Source: an uncultured Mollicutes bacterium (GTDB taxonomy: Bacteria; Bacillota_I; Bacilli_A; RFN20; CAG-826). From it: DNA of 6,302 bases. The stretch is from contig UQFQ01000037.1 of NCBI GenBank assembly GCA_900540395.1, positions 1-6,302 of the forward strand, in the 5' to 3' direction. The notes beneath the pieces were generated by a model. The model was given only the letters and a program-made list of their open reading frames with translations, did no database searches and was not told the DNA's origin. The stretch's first letter is position 1. The number at the start of each line of letters is the position of its first letter. Of this stretch, positions 1-4,438 are shown in pieces. Made by a program: the position numbers and the translations under genes.

Positions 1-34
1 GTTCAAGCACTCTATCCAGTTGAGCTACTAGCGC
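1..34 (-). tRNA. tRNA, partial (5' half, probably Arg)
   Basis: On the minus strand a tRNA 5' half begins at 34 with acceptor strand GCGCTAG, then the invariant T8-A9, a D-stem GCTC/GAGT and D-loop AACTGGATA. This matches the 5' half of bacterial tRNA-Arg, and Leu(UAA) followed by Arg is a familiar order in Bacilli clusters. The gene is cut by the window edge at or just before the anticodon, so the isotype is inferred rather than read. In a strict alignment position 33 would be C instead of the near-universal U. That leaves room for an extra base or a wrong assignment. Confidence 0.7.
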
Positions 35-41
35 ATATCAA

Positions 42-130
42 TGGTGCCCAGGGCCGGAGTCGAACCGGCACGGATTTTAAGGTCCGCAGGATTTTAAGTC
101 CTGTGCGTCTACCAATTTCGCCACCTGGGC
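42..130 (-). tRNA. tRNA-Leu (anticodon UAA)
   Basis: This is a type II tRNA with a 7-bp acceptor stem GCCCAGG/CCTGGGC, discriminator A and an encoded CCA (42-44). The anticodon stem CAGGA/TCCTG encloses loop CTTAAAA, giving anticodon TAA, which reads UUA and UUG leucine codons. The T-arm is GCCGG-TTCGACT-CCGGC. The long variable arm is a CGGA/TCCG stem with an 8-nt loop CCTTAAAA that closely resembles the anticodon arm. The gene lies 13 nt downstream of tRNA-Lys and 7 nt upstream of the partial tRNA. Confidence 0.96.
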
Positions 131-143
131 TTATTCAGTTAAA

Positions 144-219
144 TGGTGACCCGCAGGCGACTCGAACGCCTGACCCTCTGATTAAAAGTCAGATGCTCTA
201 CCAACTGAGCTAGCGGGTC
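144..219 (-). tRNA. tRNA-Lys (anticodon UUU)
   Basis: A 76-nt cloverleaf including encoded CCA. The acceptor stem is GACCCGC/GCGGGTC with discriminator A. The D-arm is GCTC/GAGC with GG in the loop. The anticodon arm CTGA-CTTTTAA-TCAG gives anticodon TTT, and the T-arm is CAGGC-GTTCGAG-type. It is the fourth gene of the cluster in transcription order. Confidence 0.96.
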
Positions 220-227
220 ATACCTTA

Positions 228-303
228 TGGCTGGGGTAGCTGGATTCGAACCAGCGAAATGACAGAGTCAAAGTCTGTTGCCTTACCTCTTGGCTACACC
301 CCA
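228..303 (-). tRNA. tRNA-Gln (anticodon UUG)
   Basis: A 76-nt cloverleaf with encoded CCA (228-230). The acceptor TGGGGTG/TACCCCA, including the U1-A72 pair, and discriminator G73 are typical of bacterial tRNA-Gln. The anticodon arm ACAGA-CTTTGAC-TCTGT gives anticodon TTG. The T-arm is GCTGG-TTCGAAT-CCAGC. It sits 9 nt from tRNA-Tyr and 8 nt from tRNA-Lys, so it must be cut from a common precursor. Confidence 0.96.
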
Positions 304-312
304 AGACCTATC

Positions 313-396
313 TGGTGGGAGGGGGCAGATTCGAACTGCCGAACCCGAAGGAATTGATTTACAGTCAACCGCGTTTAGCCACTTCGCTACCCTCCC
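313..396 (-). tRNA. tRNA-Tyr (anticodon GUA)
   Basis: An 84-nt type II tRNA with encoded CCA. The acceptor stem is GGGAGGG/CCCTCCC with discriminator A. The anticodon arm GTTGA-CTGTAAA-TCAAT gives anticodon GTA. The long variable arm TCCTTCGGG and T-arm GGCAG-TTCGAAT-CTGCC fit bacterial tRNA-Tyr. It follows tRNA-Val by 15 nt. Confidence 0.96.
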
Positions 397-411
397 AGAA
401 GTTTGACTCAT

Positions 412-487
412 TGGTGGATGTTACAGGGCTTGAACCTATGACCTCCGCCGTGTAAAGGCGATGCTCTCCCAACTGAGCTAAACATCC
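412..487 (-). tRNA. tRNA-Val (anticodon UAC)
   Basis: The first gene of the tRNA operon, 76 nt with encoded CCA (412-414). The acceptor is GGATGTT/AACATCC with discriminator A, and the D-arm is GCTC/GAGC. The anticodon arm CGCC-TTTACAC-GGCG gives anticodon TAC. The T-arm ATAGG/CCTGT includes one G-U pair. Its first two bases (GG) are also the end of a 10-bp inverted-repeat arm in the leader. Confidence 0.96.
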
Positions 488-512
488 GGCTCACGTTTTA
501 ACGCGCTCAAAT

Positions 513-542
513 ACTATATCAAAGGATAGTGATTTGTGTCAA
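513..542 (-). promoter_or_regulatory. Promoter of the tRNA operon
   Basis: The minus strand shows a perfect -35 box TTGACA (542-537), an 18-bp spacer and a -10 box TATAGT (518-513), as expected for the housekeeping sigma factor. Transcription should start near 508-506, leaving a leader of about 20 nt before tRNA-Val. The early leader reads GAGCGCG. This GC-rich start-site region resembles stringently controlled stable-RNA promoters, although that link is inference. A-tracts immediately upstream (545-571) look like an UP element. Confidence 0.85.
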
Positions 543-544
543 TA

Positions 545-571
545 TTTTTTGCAAATTTTTAAGCAAATTTT
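545..571 (-). promoter_or_regulatory. Phased A-tracts / UP-like element upstream of the tRNA promoter
   Basis: Reading the minus strand, A-runs lie at 571-568, 560-556 and 550-545, with centres about 11 bp apart, immediately upstream of the -35 box. The first two are part of a 9-bp direct repeat (GCAAATTTT on the plus strand at 551-559 and 563-571). Helically phased A-tracts bend DNA and can bind the RNA polymerase alpha C-terminal domain, which is common at strong stable-RNA promoters. The role here is inferred from position. Confidence 0.55.
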
Positions 572-595
572 CGTGAGCCGGTGTTAAATTTTTAA

Positions 596-1885
596 TTAAA
601 ATCCTGGTTTGCCAAGAAGGTGGAACATATTTTTCTTATAAACTTCAACGCCTGGTTGGTTAAATGGATTTAATCCGTTTAAGTAAGCACTCATTGCACA
701 GGCTTTCATATGGAAGTAAAGAAGTTCGCCAAGTGATCTTGGAGTTAATTTATCAATTGTAATGGTAATATTAGGAACGTTTCCTACTCCTGAGTGAGCT
801 TGTAATGTTCCTTCATAAGCCTTTTTATTAACGTATGATAATTTCTTACCAGCAATGTAGTTTAAATTATCAAGGTTATCTTTATCATAAGGAATTACAA
901 CATCTGTATTTGATTCTTCAAAATAAGTAACTGTTTCAAAAAGGATTTTGCTACCTTCTTGAATGAATTGACCAAGTGAGTGTAAATCAGTTGTAAAGAC
1001 GCAGCTTGTAACAAGAAGTGACTTGCCTTCTTTACCTTCAGATTCATCATAAAGTTGTTTAATCCAACCATTGAAACACTCAAGACGTGGTTCATAAGCA
1101 GTGACCATTTCAACTTTACAACCTCTTAAGTATAAAGCATGTCTTTCAAGAGCATATTTATAAGCTTCATTTTGATCTAAGTCTTCGGTGGAGTAATTTT
1201 TCATACCATCTTTAAAACCTTTAATGAATTCATAAATATCAATACCTGCACAAGCAATAGGGAATAAACCGACTGGAGTCATGACTGAGAATCTTCCTCC
1301 AATATCGCCTGGAAGTTCAAATGTTTCATAACCTTCGGTATCACTTAATTGTCTTAAAGCACCTTTTTCTTTGTCAGTAACAGCAACTATAGCATCTTTT
1401 GCTTTATCTTTGCCGTATTTTTGTTCAGCAAGTTCTTTTAAGATTCTAAAACTGATACTTGTTTCGGTAGTAGTGCCGGATTTAGAAATAACACAAACAC
1501 AGAATTTCTTGTCTTTAATGTAGTTTAAGACTTCGTTTGAATAGTTAGGATCAAGGGTATTTCCTAAATATACAATCTTCATTTTATCATTAGAATAAAG
1601 GCCATTAATTGCTTCGATAACAGCACGTGGTCCAAGATAAGAACCGCCTATTCCACAAACAACAAGGACTTCATAATTATCTCTAAAGAAATTTGCCTTT
1701 TTGATAATTCTGTCAATTTCGGTTTTTGGTAATCTTTCTGGATAGTCTAACCAACCAAGAAAATCGCCGCCAGCTCCTGTTTTATCGACAATAATTTTAT
1801 GTATCTCTCTAACTCGATCTTTCCAAATTGAAGGAGTGTAAAGATCTTCTTTTTTACAATAATCAAATCCAACTTTAATGCTCAT
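596..1885 (-). CDS. pgi: Glucose-6-phosphate isomerase
   Basis: This cytoplasmic enzyme interconverts glucose 6-phosphate and fructose 6-phosphate in glycolysis and gluconeogenesis. The protein has 429 residues, slightly shorter than the roughly 450 of Bacillus-type Pgi and far shorter than the 550-residue proteobacterial/eukaryotic form. Family signatures are clear. There is a sugar-phosphate (SIS) loop GIGGSYLG at about 78-85 and a second SIS site SKSGTTTET at about 134-142. Signature DIGGRFSVMTPVG (194-206) carries the conserved Arg198, and ESEGK (281-285) carries the likely catalytic Glu. DLHSLGQ holds His302, and the C-terminal signature PFNQPGVEVYKK holds Lys417. The ATG start is preceded by AAAGGGA 9 nt upstream and lies inside the end of the S1-domain gene (11-nt overlap), so translation is probably coupled. 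It is the last gene of the operon, with no clear terminator after it. Confidence 0.97.
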   Translation of the reverse strand: MSIKVGFDYCKKEDLYTPSIWKDRVREIHKIIVDKTGAGGDFLGWLDYPERLPKTEIDRIIKKANFFRDNYEVLVVCGIGGSYLGPRAVIEAINGLYSNDKMKIVYLGNTLDPNYSNEVLNYIKDKKFCVCVISKSGTTTETSISFRILKELAEQKYGKDKAKDAIVAVTDKEKGALRQLSDTEGYETFELPGDIGGRFSVMTPVGLFPIACAGIDIYEFIKGFKDGMKNYSTEDLDQNEAYKYALERHALYLRGCKVEMVTAYEPRLECFNGWIKQLYDESEGKEGKSLLVTSCVFTTDLHSLGQFIQEGSKILFETVTYFEESNTDVVIPYDKDNLDNLNYIAGKKLSYVNKKAYEGTLQAHSGVGNVPNITITIDKLTPRSLGELLYFHMKACAMSAYLNGLNPFNQPGVEVYKKNMFHLLGKPGF

Positions 1886-2261
1886 TTTTGCTTTCCCTTT
1901 CTAACTCTTTAGCAACCATTTTAGGAAGCGATTTTTCAAGTTTTGAAAAATCTATTTCTTTTAAATAACTCGTAATCTTTTTAGATGGGAGAATTTCTTT
2001 ATAGGGATTTAAATCATTTGGTAAATCCTTAATTGAGACGTTAAGAAACTTAGTTGCACGGTCAACTCGCTTGACTGCAACAGTAATCTCGTCTCCAATG
2101 CTAAAAAAACTATGAATGTTATTAACAAAGTTTGTTGAAATTTCACTGATGTGTAAAAGGCCAATATAGCCATTTTCAAAAGAAAGAAAAGCACCATATT
2201 TTTTGATGCTTGTAATGATTCCTTTAATAATGTCACCTTCTACATATGGGTAATCAACCAA
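1875..2261 (-). CDS. S1-domain RNA-binding protein, YugI/GSP13/CvfD-like
   Basis: A small protein with one S1 (OB-fold) RNA-binding domain at about residues 7-78. Visible hallmarks are VEGDIIKGIITSIKKYGAFLSF, GYIGLLHISEIS, GDEITVAVKRVD and LNVSIKD. A charged helical tail of about 50 residues follows and ends in KELERESKNEH. This layout and the 128-residue length match the Bacillus general stress protein 13/YugI and streptococcal CvfD family, which bind RNA or the ribosome and affect stress responses. I infer the same kind of role. I chose the TTG at 2261 (product MVDYPYVEGD...) because GGAGGG lies 8 nt upstream, whereas the upstream TTG at 2288 would add nine residues and has no such site. 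The gene overlaps the ispD stop by 8 nt and the pgi start by 11 nt. Confidence 0.85.
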   Translation of the reverse strand: MVDYPYVEGDIIKGIITSIKKYGAFLSFENGYIGLLHISEISTNFVNNIHSFFSIGDEITVAVKRVDRATKFLNVSIKDLPNDLNPYKEILPSKKITSYLKEIDFSKLEKSLPKMVAKELERESKNEH

Positions 2262-2952
2262 AATCGAAGCCCTCCAGTAATCTTTCAAAAAGTATTAAAT
2301 CATCTTTGGTAGTGATTTTAAAATTAAAAATACTGCCATCAACTAATTTAATTTTGACCCCATTAGCCATAAGAAGTGAGGTATCATCTGTGTAAGAAAA
2401 ATTCTCACTTTCTTGAGCTTTTTGATGGGCTTTATAGATTATATCAAATTTAAAGCCTTGTGGTGTTTGTAGTTTCATTAAATTTTCGCGTTTTATTGAA
2501 ATATCAATAACTTTATGGTTTTCTTTACAAAGTGAGTCGTATAAAGGAATTGCTAAACTAGCTCCATAGAATTCATCTAAAGTGTTTATTAGATTAATAA
2601 TTTCTGATTTTCTAACAAGAGGGCGACATGCATCGTGAAATAAGACCTTATCGTTAAAATTAGCAAACTTTTGCAGACTTTTTAATCCATTATAGACACT
2701 TTCTTGTCTAGTATCTCCACCTAATATTAAAGAAACATCATGATTAAATCGATGAGTTTTAATGAAGTCACTTAAAAATGAGAAGTGCTCTTTATCGCAA
2801 ACTAAAGTAATTTTGTCGATTTCATCTAACTCATCAAAAATTTTTAAAGGATATTCAAAAATATATTTATTTTTAACTTTTAAAAACTGTTTTGGTATTT
2901 CTCCACCAAAACGCGTGGACTTACCAGCAAGAAGTAAGAAAACATAAATCAT
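2254..2952 (-). CDS. ispD: IspD-family cytidylyltransferase (MEP cytidylyltransferase, or TarI-like)
   Basis: The family transfers CMP from CTP to a sugar or polyol phosphate. IspD acts on 2-C-methyl-D-erythritol 4-phosphate in the non-mevalonate isoprenoid pathway, and TarI acts on ribitol 5-phosphate for teichoic acid. The 232-residue length is normal. Landmarks are the nucleotide-binding N-terminus LLLAGKSTRFGG with Arg14, PKQF (Lys21), GGDTRQESVYNGL (78-90), HDACRPLV (106-113), Arg155 before TPQGF (163-167), TDDTSLL (188-194) and FKITTKDDL with Lys212. TDDTSLL and the final KITT-DL segment suit IspD well, but TarI shares most of these motifs and no second MEP or teichoic acid gene is in view to decide. 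ATG at 2952 lies 2 nt after the HAD gene stop with no strong SD, suggesting translational coupling. It ends in TGA. Confidence 0.82.
   Translation of the reverse strand: MIYVFLLLAGKSTRFGGEIPKQFLKVKNKYIFEYPLKIFDELDEIDKITLVCDKEHFSFLSDFIKTHRFNHDVSLILGGDTRQESVYNGLKSLQKFANFNDKVLFHDACRPLVRKSEIINLINTLDEFYGASLAIPLYDSLCKENHKVIDISIKRENLMKLQTPQGFKFDIIYKAHQKAQESENFSYTDDTSLLMANGVKIKLVDGSIFNFKITTKDDLILFERLLEGFDFG
2270..2275 (-). promoter_or_regulatory. Ribosome binding site deciding the TTG start of the S1-domain gene
   Basis: The minus strand carries GGAGGG (2275-2270), 8 nt before TTG at 2261 and within the last codons of ispD. It is the strongest Shine-Dalgarno match in this part of the operon. It favours a 128-residue product over the 137-residue frame that opens at 2288. 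Confidence 0.75.
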
Positions 2953-2954
2953 AA

Positions 2955-3788
2955 TTAAAGTTGTTTTTCAGTTTTTTCTCTTTTTAACTCAAGAGTTTCA
3001 CGAATAGAAATACTATCAATAATAAGTTTTACAACTTTTTCTAATTCGGAGTTAGAAGAATAGTCGGCTTTACAAATATAATTTACTCGGCCATCTTCAA
3101 AAAGATGAGCGACTTTTTCTTGTGAGCCTTTAGGATATACAGCGATTGAATATCCTCCATTTTCTTTAACAAGTATCATACATGGGACATCAGTTAAACC
3201 ATCACCCATATAAATCATATTTTGATAAATAATTCTTCTATGAGGAGTTTTCTCGTTAATTTCTTTATCATCATTTGTGTTGATTACGCCTTTTGAGATT
3301 CTAAAGATATATTGTGTTTTTAATGTGTAATTAACAGTAGTACGTGGCCAAAAAGCGTTGCCTTGAGCATCATATAGATATTCAGAACCGAAAACTTGTT
3401 TAAACTCTTTAAAAATAGGACAACCTTCAACAATTTCTTTATTTCCACTTGTAATTAAATAGTGTTCGCATTGAAGACCTTTAGAAGCGGCATATTCGTT
3501 TATTCGATTAAACCAAGTGGTTACGCCATCAAAAAATCGAATATTTTTGCCACATTCTTGCAAAAAATTACGATCTAATTTAATTCCTTTTTCTTTTGAA
3601 TATTTAATCATGGTATATAAATAACCCAAGATTTTATCCATATCGTATTTTTTGCAAAACTCTTCGGTTAGTTTCCAAAATTCTTCTGGTGTAAAGCCTA
3701 GTTTAGGTATAAAAGAAAAATTTTGCATGTCTTCAAGAGCAAGGGTTCGATCAAAGTCGTACATTAAAGCTATAATTGGTTTTGACAT
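2955..3788 (-). CDS. HAD-superfamily hydrolase, putative phosphatase
   Basis: A 277-residue soluble protein with the four HAD motifs. Motif I is DFDRTLA, with nucleophile Asp11 and acid/base Asp13. Motif II is ITSGN (Thr113 or Ser114). Motif III is a lysine in the LKTQYIFRISKG region (Lys157 or Lys166). Motif IV is MGDGLTDVPCM (Asp196, Asp200), the Mg2+ ligands. A helical cap of about 70 residues lies between motifs I and II (about 18-90). The layout suggests a phosphoserine-phosphatase-like small-molecule phosphatase, but the substrate cannot be read from the sequence. It is the first gene of the operon leading to ispD, the S1-domain gene and pgi. It has a strong promoter and a strong SD (GAGGTGAT) just before the ATG. 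No signal peptide or membrane segment is visible. Confidence 0.9.
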   Translation of the reverse strand: MSKPIIALMYDFDRTLALEDMQNFSFIPKLGFTPEEFWKLTEEFCKKYDMDKILGYLYTMIKYSKEKGIKLDRNFLQECGKNIRFFDGVTTWFNRINEYAASKGLQCEHYLITSGNKEIVEGCPIFKEFKQVFGSEYLYDAQGNAFWPRTTVNYTLKTQYIFRISKGVINTNDDKEINEKTPHRRIIYQNMIYMGDGLTDVPCMILVKENGGYSIAVYPKGSQEKVAHLFEDGRVNYICKADYSSNSELEKVVKLIIDSISIRETLELKREKTEKQL

Positions 3789-3810
3789 ACTATCACCTCG
3801 GATTTATTCT
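3782..3810 (+). promoter_or_regulatory. Probable promoter of the LemA-like/M3 peptidase operon
   Basis: The plus strand has a perfect -35 TTGACA (3782-3787), a 17-bp spacer and -10 TATTCT (3805-3810, a 4/6 match). The -35 lies over the first codons of the divergent HAD gene, where ATG TCA AAA itself spells the box in reverse, so it could be partly fortuitous. The predicted start is near 3817-3818, giving a leader of about 39 nt. No better-placed alternative was found in the 67-bp gap. Confidence 0.6.
3792..3799 (-). promoter_or_regulatory. Ribosome binding site of the HAD gene, at the probable mRNA 5' end
   Basis: GAGGTGAT (3799-3792, minus strand) is an excellent anti-SD match whose AGGTG core lies 5 nt before the ATG at 3788. 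The predicted transcription start falls at about 3799, so the mRNA leader would be only about 11 nt and begin almost on the SD itself. Confidence 0.75.
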
Positions 3811-3834
3811 AACAAATAGGTAGATTTTAGTCAA
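3806..3834 (-). promoter_or_regulatory. Promoter of the HAD-ispD-S1-pgi operon
   Basis: The minus strand has -35 TTGACT (3834-3829), a 17-bp spacer and -10 TAGAAT (3811-3806). TGT immediately before the -10 makes it an extended -10 promoter. The predicted start is near 3799. Its -10 box coincides with that of a plus-strand promoter candidate. Confidence 0.85.
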
Positions 3835-3855
3835 AAAAGGTGGTATTTTATCGAT

Positions 3856-4425
3856 ATGTTTAGGAATTCTTACTTATCTTTATTGTCTTTAGATAGTGAT
3901 GGAATCTTAGTAATCATTCTTATTATTCTAGGTTTATTGCTTTTAATATATTTAATCATTGTGATTGTATCTTTTTCTTTTATGTATAATTTTAAAAGAG
4001 ACATCAATAGACGAAAAGATTTTATTAATGTAACTCTATATCAAAAGTTGACTTTATTATCTCGTCTATCTGAAATCATGAAGGATTATTTAAAAGAAAA
4101 TGATCCATTAAAAATAATGGGTGCTAACGAAGATTTAAAAAAATATCAAAAATTAACAGCCCAAGAGTTTGAAGAATTTTATGCTTATTCAGAAAAAATC
4201 CTGCAAAACGCGCAAAAAATTTATATTAACTTTGATTTAGATGAAGACAGTAAAAGAAAAGTTGAAGAAATTTTTTTAACTATTGCTGAACTAAATGATA
4301 AATATTTTCAAGCAGTTCAGTTATACAACACATCGGTTGTTGCATATAATTATTGGTATAACGTTTCAACAACTCGTTGGATTAAAAAATTATTATTTAT
4401 GAAAACAATAGATACTATCAAATAA
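3856..4425 (+). CDS. Divergent LemA-like membrane-anchored protein
   Basis: A 189-residue protein with one strongly hydrophobic N-terminal segment (about 17-42, rich in Ile/Leu) and then a helical, charged domain. This is the LemA architecture: an N-terminal anchor with a long helical bundle. Two stretches align by eye with the family. YQKLTLLSRLSEIMKDYLK (62-80) corresponds to the usual YQRRADLIPNLVETVKGYA region. LYNTSVVAYNYWYNV (156-170) followed by IKKLLFMK corresponds to the DYN-AVxxYN...F repeat near the C-terminus. LemA function in bacteria is unclear. The SD AAGGTGG lies about 12 nt before the ATG, a somewhat long spacing. It is first in a two-gene operon, with the M3 peptidase ATG 13 nt after its stop. 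The family call rests on pattern matching only. Confidence 0.7.
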   Translation: MFRNSYLSLLSLDSDGILVIILIILGLLLLIYLIIVIVSFSFMYNFKRDINRRKDFINVTLYQKLTLLSRLSEIMKDYLKENDPLKIMGANEDLKKYQKLTAQEFEEFYAYSEKILQNAQKIYINFDLDEDSKRKVEEIFLTIAELNDKYFQAVQLYNTSVVAYNYWYNVSTTRWIKKLLFMKTIDTIK

Positions 4426-4432
4426 AAGGAGG
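4425..4432 (+). promoter_or_regulatory. Consensus ribosome binding site of the M3 peptidase gene
   Basis: AAAGGAGG overlaps the stop codon of the LemA-like gene and stands 6 nt before the ATG at 4439. This is an ideal SD and spacing. It indicates high translation of the peptidase and co-transcription with the gene before it. Confidence 0.9.
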
Positions 4433-4438
4433 AAATTT

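Larger units (their letters stand above)
486..581. repeat. 10-bp perfect inverted repeat around the tRNA promoter
   Basis: CCGGCTCACG at 486-495 and its exact reverse complement CGTGAGCCGG at 572-581 are separated by 76 bp that contain the tRNA promoter. The right arm lies about 15 bp downstream of the pgi stop codon in the direction of transcription. The left arm runs into the first two bases of tRNA-Val. In a transcript reading through from pgi the arms could pair into a GC-rich long-range stem. A transcript begun at the tRNA promoter would contain only the second arm. No U-tract follows, so this is not an ordinary terminator. Its function is unknown. Confidence 0.75.

Noticed and set aside
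895..1113. Short open frame on the minus strand inside pgi
   Set aside because: Another frame of the clearly coding pgi gene, with no SD, no domain and low-complexity composition.
2009..2236. Short open frame on the minus strand inside the S1-domain gene
   Set aside because: It lies wholly within the S1 domain coding sequence in another frame and has no recognisable features.
2254..2256. TGA at the end of ispD as a possible Trp codon (Mycoplasma code)
   Set aside because: Reading through would add about 11 unrelated residues, the tryptophans checked in pgi and the peptidase are TGG, and the protein already ends at the normal family length. TGA is best read as stop.
2762..2947. 61-codon open frame on the plus strand opposite ispD
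   Set aside because: Antisense to the conserved IspD N-terminus; its pattern is explained by ispD codons, and there is no SD or promoter.
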